64,000 nucleotides of DNA, from positions 83,146,896 through 83,210,895 of the forward strand of contig OX104119.1 in NCBI GenBank assembly GCA_944474755.1. The letters are read 5' to 3'. The DNA is from Limnoperna fortunei. Its lineage: Eukaryota; Mollusca; Bivalvia; Mytilida; Modiolidae. The notes below the pieces were generated by a model, which saw only the letters and a program-made list of their open reading frames with translations, searched no databases and was not told the origin of the DNA. Made by a program: the position numbers and the translations under genes. This document shows positions 13,429 to 23,968 of this stretch, piece by piece (the first letter of the stretch is position 1; every line of letters starts with the position of its first letter).

Positions 13429-13476
13429 GTGTTGTTTCATTCTCTTGTGATTTTCATTATAATTCTATTCTTTTGA

Positions 13477-13800
13477 GATGTTACGTGGCATTCTCTTGGG
13501 GTGTCCCCTATCATTCTTTTGGGATGTTCTGTATCATTTTCTTCGGATGTTCCTTATCACTCTTTTGGGATATTCCGTATCACTCTCTTGGGATGTACCG
13601 TATTATTCTCTTGGGATGTACCGTATTATTCTCTTGGATTTTCCTCTCACCATTCTTTTGGGATGTACCTATCATTCTCTTGGGATGTACCGTATCATTC
13701 TCCTTGATTGTACCATATCATTCTCTTTGGATGTACCGTATCATTCTCTTAGGATGTTCCGTATCATTCTCTTGAAATGTTACGCATCACTATTTAGAGA
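13477..13800. repeat. Degenerate 24-bp minisatellite related to the preceding array
   Basis: About 13 diverged copies of GATGTACCGTATCATTCTCT plus TGGG. A copy at 13499-13523 reads GTGTCCCCTATCATTCTTTT, a hybrid between this unit and the neighbouring GTGTCCCCTATCCCTGTCGT unit. This suggests common ancestry. Confidence 0.85.
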
Positions 13801-14568
13801 TATTCCGCATCAGTTGTCGTTTTATTTTCATTTCCTTTCTCATTAACAACATTTTGTGTTGTTTCTTTCTCCCGAATGATCCTTACCCAAGAAAGATTTT
13901 GATTGATCAAATTTAATTTTATATCAAGTAAACCATGAAATTGAATGTACTTATGTATCTGTCTTGAATATACTTGTATATTCTGTAGTGAATCCCTACA
14001 ATTTGATTGGTTAATCAAGACGGGGATATCATACGGTATTCCCTGTGAAACCCCGGAGATATTGAAACCAGTTTCAAAATGGCGTCTACTCATTGAATAA
14101 TTTATTTGTTTTACATAATAGAAATAGTAAAACATAATATAAAGATATCAAATATCGATTTTAAATACATGCATTTTACGGAATCTTTCATCTCCGTCTG
14201 CGATTTGTCTTGAAAGTAACAAGGGAGATAACCGATAACTTGAAGTCTTCAAAATGGCAAACAAAGGCATTTGCATCGCACTTCGAAAGTGAAATTTATC
14301 ATTAAAAATTTAGCTGGGAATAAAAGGTCGTAAAAAATAAAGGTTATAAAATTTAAAATGCCATAAAAAGTTTCGTTGGAAGCTTTAATGTGTTGAATGG
14401 TAGGTTCTCCGATAGTCGGGTGGTCCAAACTAAAGCATGAGAAATGTCTAATCTAATTATATACTCGAGAATATAAGTACAAGAAGACTTCAACAGAATA
14501 TAATTGTTATTCGGGCTTCACAGGGGATACTGGTTCATATTCCCTGTCTGTATTCTATATTCCCTTCG
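13801..14568. other. Non-coding spacer with isolated seed copy of the next array
   Basis: A single copy of the motif CTGTCTTGAATATACTTG occurs at about 13959-13976, some 600 bp before the tandem array built from it. Otherwise nothing is recognised. Confidence 0.6.
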
Positions 14569-15036
14569 TGTGTCTGTCTTGAATATACTTGTGTGTCTGT
14601 CTTGATATACTTGTGTGTCTGTCTTGATATACTTGTGTGTCTGTCTTGAATATACTTGTGTGTCTGTCTTGATATACTTGTGTGTCTGTCTTGAATATAC
14701 TTGTGTGTCTGTCTTGATATACTTGTGTGTCTGTCTTGATATACTTGTGTGTCTGTCTTGAATATACTTGTGTGTCTGTCTTGATATACTTGTGTGTCTG
14801 TCTTGATATACTTGTGTGTCTGTCTTGATATACTTGTGTGTCTGTCTTGAATATACTTGTGTGTCTGTCTTGATATACTTGTGTGTCTGTCTTGATATAC
14901 TTGTGTGTCTGTCTTGAATATACTTGTGTGTCTGTCTTGATATACTTGTGTGTCTGTCTTGATATACTTGTGTGTCTGTCTTGATATACTTGTGTGTCTG
15001 TCTGTAGTTACACTTGTGTGTCTGTCTGTAGTTACA
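14569..15036. repeat. 22/23-bp minisatellite, about 21 copies
   Basis: The unit TGTGTCTGTCTTGATATACT plus TG alternates irregularly between 22-bp (GATATAC) and 23-bp (GAATATAC) forms, in patterns such as two or three short units followed by one long unit. The minus-strand ORF of 170 codons is produced by this mixture and is not a gene. The last two copies diverge to CTGTCTGTAGTTACA. Confidence 0.95.
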
Positions 15037-16241
15037 GACATGATCATGTTATCACCCTATATGTTGTCATTTATTCTATATTGATATCGTGATAATGCGT
15101 AACATGGCAAATTGCAATAGAAAAACTGACAATAAGAAAGAAAACTAAAACTTCACGTGTAATTAGAATAATTAGAACAAAGTCTTTTACCTCAAATTTC
15201 TTACACTCACGTCATAACTGATAAATCATACTCGGAGATAGCACTGGTTACTAAACAGATACGTTTGTCATCTTTGAAATGTCTACACGCTTCCAACTCT
15301 TTTTAATTTAGTGTTTACATAATAAGGAAAAATGTGTTCAATTTTTAAACTTTGTTGCTGCATAATTGGGGCAAAATTTGTTTGATTCTAGGAAGAAAAT
15401 TTGAGATTTTAACATGGTGTAGTTGGCCTTAGCCGGATTTGGTATGTTTTAAAATTTTTATTTAAAAAGGGTCACGCCTTCAGCATTTGGATTTTGACCA
15501 TGTGGTAGGTTTTAGTGCCAATAATAAGTCTTGATTAGACGAAACACACTTCCGGCGTTGTACATTTCATAATGATGACATTTAACTTGTATACTTGGAT
15601 TAATATAACAAAGTTCTCATGACAATAGATGCAATTTAACAATATCACCTTATAATCTACTACAAATGATCCAAATAGATTGGATTTGTCAACAAAAATC
15701 ATAAAATGACAATTCAATAAATTTTTAGCCCTAAAAAATAACAGAACCTGCATCTCCATTTATTTTTTAGCGACATATTAACTGTTAGTTATATTGTTAG
15801 TTTGTTGCAATAAAATGGTTTCCTTTAAAATAGGACATCGTTGCTTAAATGAGACTACAGGGACAAACTTAACGATTTCAACACTTTATGTATGTCTGAA
15901 AGTTTAATTAATGTAGCTTTACATTTGCAAGGTCGCAGCATTTGATATATTGACCAAGCCATCTCCGGGATGCTGTCATAAATAGACATTACACTTATCT
16001 ATATGTACAGATTGACTTGTATGAACTAATGTTGGTCCATTAAGAAGACAAATACATAGTGAAATTTAATTTGCTGCATAGTAACAACTTAAAGCGCATG
16101 TCACCTGAACCGGAAACATCAACCTCCTATACACAAACCTGAATAGATATATAAGAATAAAGGTAGTGGCGATAATTGACGTATAAACAAAGGTATTAGA
16201 AGCTTATTCATAAAATGTCAAACTTTTAAACTTTGTCAGTA
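15037..16241. other. Non-coding sequence
   Basis: Nothing supportable seen; AT-rich and without motif-bearing ORFs. Confidence 0.5.
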
Positions 16242-16384
16242 TGTCCTCTATGACGGTGGCTATCTGTTCGCTTTAGCAATGTTTAAACAGATATGTACAG
16301 TACTTGTCCCGTCTGTCCACTATGACATGAGGACGGTATCTATCTGTTCACTTTAGCCATGTTAAAACAGATATGTACCGTATT
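16242..16384. repeat. Two diverged direct copies, about 70 bp each
   Basis: Copies at about 16242-16309 and 16316-16384 share TATCTGTTC, CTTTAGC and AACAGATATGTAC in the same order, with moderate divergence. Confidence 0.6.
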
Positions 16385-16460
16385 TTTGAGTCAAAATCTG
16401 AATGTAATACAATGACAGTACAGTAACGTTTCGTCAAAATTTAAACGTTTAGCCGCCTAA

Positions 16461-16640
16461 AGGGTTGGCTGCCGAGTGGTCGTGAAGCTGGCTCTCCACG
16501 TTGTAGCTACTCGGATGCCGAGTGGTCGAAAATCTAGCAATAGATTTTAAAGTTCGGCTGCCGAGTAATCGAGATGCCAACATCATAAGTTTGAGCTGGG
16601 CATTTTGAATTTGTCAAATGTCTTCACGTTTCAGTATAAG
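16461..16640 (+). repeat. Three tandem A-box-like copies of a tRNA-like or SINE head
   Basis: GCCGAGTGGTCG or a close variant occurs at 16471, 16517 and 16560 (spacing 46 and 43 bp). The third is followed 33 bp later by GTTTGAGCTGGG, which resembles a B box. This may be a decayed SINE of a family different from that at 58979, with a partly repeated head. Confidence 0.4.
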
Positions 16641-17574
16641 AAGTCTGTGCCAACTTATTATTCCACTGATTTTAATTGTACTAGAAACTTAGTCCTGACT
16701 GAGCTGAAGTGGGGGTAATTTTTTTAACCTACATTATGAGAGGAAATCTACAATTTACACTGCATATGCATTTTACATGAATCGTTTGAATCTAATCTCC
16801 GTTTTTTCCTTTATTGGAAGTTTGATATGTTATAAAGCTTGTCAAAATTTCATAAAAATTCAGAACAACAATTAAAATTAAGTTAAGAATTCTCGTATTA
16901 AATTGATGCAAAATATTAAATTAAGATTACCGACATTAGTGAACTACATGTGTTTAGTTCGTCGTATTGGCGGCGGACACTGGCGTACGTACCCAGAGGT
17001 AACAGACGACCATTAAGGTCTGTAACAAGCTACTCCGTATGTCTATACGTTGCTCAAGCAGTATATATGATTTATTAGAATAAATATCTTCTAATTATAT
17101 ATACCCACACTGTGCAAAAGAAAACTATATTTATTGACTCTCACCATATTATTATAAAGAATTCTTCAGGGATCGCTATCTCGTTATAATTGCTACCACG
17201 TCCTGTGAAATTACATTTTGTGAAATGAAAACCGATTAATATAGACACAATCGGCCATAATAGTAGGGGAAATTGTTTCTGTTCCAGTAATTTTGTACGC
17301 TTTTCTACTAATGAGGTGCCTTTAAGCAGATGCGACGGCAGATTTTTTACTTGTCAGATTTAACTAATAAGATTCGTTGATTTTTCTTTATAAAATTTGA
17401 CATCCTTGTTCTGAAATAGTGCACTTATGTATATAAACATATACATCGTCGTACTTTTGACTTTAAAGAAATTATATATAACCCGAAAAATTCCGAATTG
17501 TTCCTACTACATGCCTTCAATTCGTCTGACTACCAAATGCTAACCCACATCTTATTTTAGACATGCTTATTAGG

Positions 17575-17785
17575 TTACTGTTGATCACGTGGTCTGTCAA
17601 CACTTAGTCTCATTGCGGGCAGGATGTACACAATTCCAATCCTACTGGACCAGGATTGTCAGTTTTTCTAACCGCAGTTCGATTTTTTTTCGGGTACTCC
17701 AGCTTCCTCCCCTGACAAAAACTGTACATGATATAGCTGGAAAATTGCTGAAATAAAAACACGCTTACTCACAACAAAACCATTA
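17575..17785 (+). mobile_element. tRNA-derived SINE, 5'-truncated
   Basis: It starts within the head at CTGTTGATCACGTGGTCTGT and continues through a B-box region and CAGGATTGTCAG, then TCGGGTACTCCAGCTTCCTC and ATAGCTGGAAAATTGCTGAA, ending in ACAACAAAACC. Order and content match the full-length copy at 58979. The A box is absent and no clear target-site duplication was found. Confidence 0.8.
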
Positions 17786-18779
17786 AAAAAGGTCGAACAC
17801 AAATGTTCGTCGGAAATCCATAAAAAAATGTTGATGAAGATTTTTTAAACATTCCATGATCACCGCTAACTATTAAATACCACTAAACATTCATCAACAT
17901 GCCACAAGCACTGTACTAGTAATACAAGTTGCTGTTACTTGACGAGAATGTGGAACGTAAGCAAAACAAAAGGTTCTAATAAATGGATCAGTTTGACTGA
18001 GTACTCAGAGATTACCGAACAGAAAGTTAAATCGTTCGTTTAAAAATTTCGGTTTCATTAGCCTTCACTCCTTTGTATATATCCACCAAGTTGCAATACA
18101 TTTCAGATATTGAAAACAGGCGAAAAACGTCGTACTAAAAGAAGAATAAAACCTGGAATGTTTGCCGGTACGCTCTTCATTCCGAAAAGCGTTGCTTTCA
18201 TCGCTTCTATATTCACTTTTTGTGGTATGTTATGAGTTGTTAAGTTTAGTCTTTGTGAAAGCAATTCATCAGTATTATGGTATGTAGCAATATTCCGAGA
18301 ATCTCGCAGGATTTTATTGGGTGATGTCGACCTGCTCAATATCAAATGTCTGTTTGTAATAAGTGAACACAACCTGACCTAGTCCGAGAATCCTCTGCCG
18401 TCCAACGCTTTTTATTGCGTGGGACGTAAGAGAGCTCTCCATAAGCAAAACAGCGGATTTTGCGACACGGTCCGAGTAGGCAAATTTCATCGTGTCCAGA
18501 TGTTAACAAACATTTTCGACCAGTTAAACTATTCATAATTCGCTTCTTTAGATATGTTTCCCTCATACCTTCAATCAAGATGATTTAAGTTCATTTCTTA
18601 GCTCATTTCCATCGATATTGTTTTCACGTGACTTCTTGTTTAAAATGAAAGCGAAATGTTAGGACAGTGCTTAAATTAGCTTGACTTAAGGTATGATGAT
18701 TATGTTCGTGAATCTAATGAATGTCTCAGTCGCTGCAACCACGCCATGACGAGAAACCAAATGCACGACAAAATGATGG
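17786..18779. other. Non-coding or unclassified sequence
   Basis: Minus-strand open frames at 18103-18372 and 18342-18578 abut in different frames and could be a frame-shifted remnant of an element protein, but I recognise no domain. Confidence 0.35.
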
Positions 18780-19200
18780 TAGAAGCGTTTATTAAACAAG
18801 AAAGAGTGTTGTCAAACCAAGGGACATAACCTGGGTACAAAGCATCGAGTATTTTAGGGGTACATAAGGGATATCAAAAAATACCAAAAAGTTCCATGCA
18901 ATAAATTTTGCTACGCCTGACGCGCGTTTCGTCTATTCAAAACTCATCAGAGGTGCTCTACCTAAAATAAAATAAAAATAAAAATTCCAAAAACTATATG
19001 AATTTAAAGAGCATAGAAGAACACAAGTACTATCTTTAAAAAAGATAACCGACGCAGTAAAGATATAAATTGAGTTATGCATTGAACTACGCATCGCCTT
19101 TATTGTCATACAAATTCCCCGTTTCAATAGACCAGAAATGTTTGATGGAAATTTGTTGGGGGAAGTACTGACGGACAATTATTACTACGTGAATGAAATC
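18780..19200 (-). mobile_element. Hammerhead-bearing retroelement remnant (retrozyme or Penelope-like)
   Basis: This is the region around the ribozyme. Minus-strand sequence on both sides resembles, from memory, dispersed mussel repeats that carry the GACGAAACGCGCGTC core. Upstream in minus orientation (18961-19200) no recognisable protein frame remains. Downstream (18780-18909) is an AT-rich tail with an AATAAA-like motif. Boundaries and target-site duplications were not found, so the element type is inference. Confidence 0.4.
18910..18958 (-). ncRNA. Type I hammerhead self-cleaving ribozyme
   Basis: Read on the - strand, the sequence contains the hammerhead core elements in type I order. 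CTGATGA lies at 18950-18944, then a stem II of GTTT/AGAC with a five-base loop, then GAAA at 18930-18927, then a very short stem III (AC/GT) around a GCGC loop, then the cleavage triplet GTC at 18921-18919. Stem I is formed by GAGCACCT before the core and AGGCGTAGC after the cleavage site. The three innermost pairs are Watson-Crick, followed by one A-C mismatch, one C-G and one G-T pair. Predicted cleavage is after minus-strand position 18919. Type I hammerheads with short stem III are known from metazoan retrozymes and Penelope-like elements and usually act as dimers; only one copy is visible here. The catalytic core looks intact. Confidence 0.75.
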
Positions 19201-19691
19201 ATGAACCTATAAATTAACACTAGTCCCAGATTAAACGAGTTTGAAATTATTCATTTATACATGTGTGCCCCCTTTTATTTACGTGTTTTCGATATTAACA
19301 GATTTACCAAGCATACAGTTAACCTAAAATTGATAATGTACATACAACTACATGTACTTTGCTGTACATGTACATGTATTCCAGAAAGTTTATTGCTATT
19401 ATGTATTGAAACCCAATGCCTAAGATATAGAAATGAAGTTTTTCTGCGAGCACCAAAGCAGTTATACAATAATGTAAACAAATTGAATATTAGAAATTTT
19501 GTAATAAAATGTGTATAGTTTAAAATTTACTGAATAAGCAAAGTATACTTTACACACTACGACGGACGCCCAAGAACAATAATACATTTAATTTAATATC
19601 AACATGAATATAAAATGATTGTTAATTTGTATTTAGAAATTAATTAAAATTTCGTCTCTTCGTCTTTTTTATCCTCCATATAAGCCCGCTA

Positions 19692-20247
19692 AAATCCAGC
19701 GTGTTAATATGCATTTAATTTGCGCTGTACTTCAAATAAAAAATATTTAACATTTTTGTACAAGTTGTTTGATATAAAATTTTACAAACTGCAGGCCATC
19801 TCTATCGTTCGTAATTATATACTTAAATTGCACTATGAAATAATTTTATAAACAAACAGACGGTAAAATCTAATAATAATAGTACACAATTTGAAAGGTG
19901 AATTACCACCCTGTTCCGAGCCCCTGGCCAATTTACCACCCTGTTCCGAACCCCCGTCCAATTGGTTTTTAAATCCAGCGTGTTAATATGCATTTAATTT
20001 GCGCTGTACTTCAAATAAAAAATATTTTAACATTTTTGTACAAGTTGTTTGATATAAAATTTTACAAACTGCAGGCCATCTCTATCGTTCTTTATACTTA
20101 AATTGCACTATGAAATAATTTTATAAACAAACAGACGGTAAAATCTAATAATAATAGTACACAATTTGAAAGGTGAATTACCACCCTGTTCCGAGCCCCT
20201 GGCCAATTTACCACCCTGATTCGAACCCCCGTCCAATTGGTTTTTTA
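19692..20247. repeat. 279-bp tandem duplication
   Basis: Two near-identical copies begin AAATCCAGCGTGTTAATATG at 19692 and 19971. They differ by small indels, for example CGTAATTATA missing from copy 2. Within each copy, TTACCACCCTGTTCCGA is itself repeated about 36 bp apart. No coding potential was recognised. Confidence 0.9.
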
Positions 20248-21929
20248 CCAATCAAGAAACAGAATTACGAGAGGTGAAGTGTCATGAGGTCAAAGGGTAA
20301 AAAGTGAATATAATACCGACTGCGTCGGAAAAAACAAAATATGTTGAACTGGAAACCAAATTATGACAAAGATCAACACAGAGCACACATAATACAATCA
20401 TTGGCGTAGGACAAGGAACACATGACAGTACGCACAAGACACTTTCGTTGTAAAAATTACATATCACGTATAAAATGTGATCTCACACAAAGGAATCATT
20501 CCGTTGTACATGGGTTTCATATTTGAATCATCATGAAGCATGTCAAACTTAGTTTACTTTCAGCAAATTTAAAGTGATACTTATAAAGCTCTGTTTGATT
20601 GAAAGTATGAATCATTTCCAAAGTTGAGCACGTGTTGAATTCATTTACAATTTAATCTATAACTAATAAAACGTGGTGTTTGGAAAAATAAAGTAAAATT
20701 TCTATTAAAATTTCTAAATGCTGTACCAATAAAATAAGTGGTATATTGTATGAAACATAATGACGCTTTAGAATGAACTCGTACTGAAAAGTTGATACTT
20801 AAATCAAGTTGATGTTTATTTTTTGAGTATCATCAATTTGTTTTGGTGAAAATAAATGTGTAATGTTTTTATATTTTGCACTCATCAAACTATTCTATTT
20901 TTATGTTCAGACATATATATTTTTTTTAAAGTAAATTTCATGTTCATGTAACAATATCCCAAAGTTTCATTCAAATTGGATGCAAACGTTATGAATTATA
21001 GTCCGGAAACCAAATGTGGACGGACGGACATGAGGACCACTATATACCCCCGACTGTGTCGACCGGGGACTGGGGAAGGGATGATCCAAACTGGATCAAA
21101 GTTTTGACTGCTGCTGTAAAATGTATGTAGGCAGATTAGGGAGAGCAATTTATAAACAAAGAACGTAGACAGAGTAGGACTAGCATTAATAATAAAATTT
21201 AAACATATTTTATTGTTCTTAAAAAGCAACAAATGGATCAGACACAAGTTTTACAACTTAGAATTGTCTTCTCCGAATAAAAGTTCATTGCGATATTTAA
21301 TAGCACAAAAATATTGAATTTCGTCAAATTTAAAGATGACAAATTATGTAATTACTGTACATAAAATGCATTCCGTAGATTGTATTTCAACATTTTACAC
21401 AATTAATTGAAATTTAAATCGTGTGTCCTGCTGCCGACGCTGTAGGAGAATAATGTAAAAAAAATGTCAATATGCATAATAGAGTCTTATTGCTATAGAA
21501 GTCAGGTAATAAACCCATGACGTAATAAGCCTATTTGTAGATGATAAACGTAAATCGTTTAAAGTTGATTCCGTTGTTGTCGCTAAGTATTTAATTGTCT
21601 GGATCGGTTGTGTGTAGCGAATTAGAAATCATTTAAGCGCGGAATGCTTTCTTTTTTTTCAAAAAGTTGTCTTTTAAAATTTATTTAAGATGACTTAAAC
21701 ATATTTGTAATTATGGAAAAGCATATTACATGTCAAATGACGGTTTTGTTGTTTTACCTGTCGTTTACAATGAACGCCACACCATGTAAATGGATGCTCA
21801 CGCATCTTGGTTGGTTTGATTGATTGATTGATTGATTAGTATTTCAGGTATATTCAAAACAAGAGTAAGAAACATACATTCTTCCCACGCGTTTTTTAAA
21901 TACACAAATAGTTTTTTTATTGGGCGTTC
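20248..21929. other. Non-coding sequence; short (TTGA)n run nearby
   Basis: AT-rich sequence with a short TTGATTGATTGATTGATTGA run at about 21817-21837. Nothing else supportable. Confidence 0.5.
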
Positions 21930-22423
21930 GCTATAGCCCCATCCTCACAAGTCAGGGTTTCTGTGTCCACATGTGTCCACGAACCCCTGACAAACTTAGC
22001 TAGGAAATTCCCGGGCTCATAGTCACTATTTTGATTGGCTACATCATACCTTGATGTAGCCAATCAAAAGCTCGCTTTCATTCGTGGCTTGGTTAGGGGA
22101 TATCCCGATGTCGATTGTAAATAAACCAAAACGGATGTGTTGCATAGACCATGTAAAAGTCAGTGCATTTTGTACAGTAGTGTTAATAGTTTGTTATTAC
22201 CGCGTTATTTATTAGTTTCGTTACGTTTTCTTCCCATTCAAGAATGAGTAAGAATGACTTCTGCCAAACACTTGCTTCTTTCAAGCAATTTCATTCGTTG
22301 ATATTTTGAAGGATTGACGTCATACGAAAATCTTCTAGCCCGGGAATTTCCTAGCTAAGTTTGTCAGGGGTTCGTGGACACATGTGGACACAAAACCCCT
22401 GACTTGTGAGAATGCTATAGCCC
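21930..22423. mobile_element. Mutator-like MITE with about 80-bp terminal inverted repeats
   Basis: The left TIR (about 21941-22016) and right TIR (about 22335-22413) are inverted copies with few mismatches, including TGTCCACATGTGTCCACGAA and CAAACTTAGCTAGGAAATTC. The 10-bp direct repeat GCTATAGCCC flanks the element (21930-21939 and 22414-22423) and is consistent with the 9-11-bp duplications of Mutator-family transposons. Inside, a perfect 18-bp hairpin (22029-22046 / 22052-22069) contains TTGATTGGCTACATCA. There is no transposase frame, so the element is non-autonomous. The superfamily assignment is inference. Confidence 0.75.
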
Positions 22424-23826
22424 TGGACAGATTATTTTACCTGTATAGCGGTTACATCCCTTCGGTTTGTTTCGACAATTATATTATTCCTTAACCTACA
22501 ATCATGTCTGCCACGGGGTTAATAAGTACACCAGGCGCAAGTGTTAACATAAGCGCGTGCAACGTATTGTTCATTCTACCGTAATTGTCGCATGTTTGTC
22601 ACAAAGTTGTTCATCATCTTTTTATTGCGCGAGAATTTTTTCTTCAGTTGTCGAAATTAGGCGACGTTGGAAATCTATTGGGACATCATGATCATTAACA
22701 TGCATATAAGTGTCAATATTCACCCGAAAGCTGATAACTTTTCTTGATCACTATGCAACAGAACTGCGACAAGTCTTCGCCATGTATTGATAACAGGTCG
22801 TTACGTCAACTTCCGGTTCTATGTTTTACATTTTGATATCAATTGTAAAACAAAATGATTGTTTTGTGACTGAAAATCTTTTCGCATTGACTCTAAAATT
22901 TAGTATGTCTTTTATTACGCCAAATGCTTGCGACATAGATGATATAACAAATAGGTACAAAACATGAAGCAAGAAAGTTGTGTATTACCTGTAATTAAGT
23001 TATTACGCAAGTAGTTTTGTTCTTTTGAAATGTAGCAATTAGCAATAATCATAAATTGTATATTTTAACTTATATACATATATGTATATAGTACATTAAT
23101 CCTATTGAAATATATATAGAAGTCAGTACATTCCGACCCTAACGGTATTATATTACAAGTTATACCATTTAAGAATTTAAGTGCGTGATAAAACGGGATA
23201 ATACTGACAATTAAACTCTTCAGTCTTTAAATAGTTTAGATATATATAATTATGTCCTTTCCTCCATCCTGTTATAATATTATTTGATTCCTACTGATTT
23301 GGGTTAAATGTATGCAAAATATTCTGAAATAATGTATATAAATCCGTTAAGACTTATTAACATACATTATTTGTATTGTTATTTAGAATTATATATTTTT
23401 ATTATTTTGTAAAACGCCTTTGTGCTCTACTGAAGTTTGAATCGTTAAAATTACATCTTCGTCTCCAACAACGGATTTAATGAAGTAAAGCAAATATCTG
23501 TCTGTAGGAATTCGCACATTAGCATACTGGCAATTAGTTCAAAAAGTCCTGTTCTCGTCAGTGTAAATGTTTACTCAGCATTAAACGACATAAATCCAAT
23601 CTAATTGTATGTTTGGAAATCTTAACAGTATACACATGTTTTTACTTTTATGATAAAAAATGTGTGATAGTTCTGGGTCTTTTCAGGACTTTCAAAGATT
23701 GGAACTTTGTCATCTGACTGTTTTTCTCTCTCTCTTTGACCATGTTTTTATATGTTGTCAAAATTAAATTAAGGCAGTCAATATACGACAGTAGAGCTTG
23801 AGAAAGAAATTTTACCTAACAAATTA
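22424..23826. other. Non-coding sequence
   Basis: Nothing supportable seen apart from AT-rich stretches such as TATATACATATATGTATATA near 23070. Confidence 0.5.

Positions 23827-23968
<142 letters not shown>

Noticed and set aside
12545..13775. Three long + strand ORFs over the 24-bp array
   Set aside because: All three forward frames are open through the same repeat; this is a property of the unit and not evidence for a gene.
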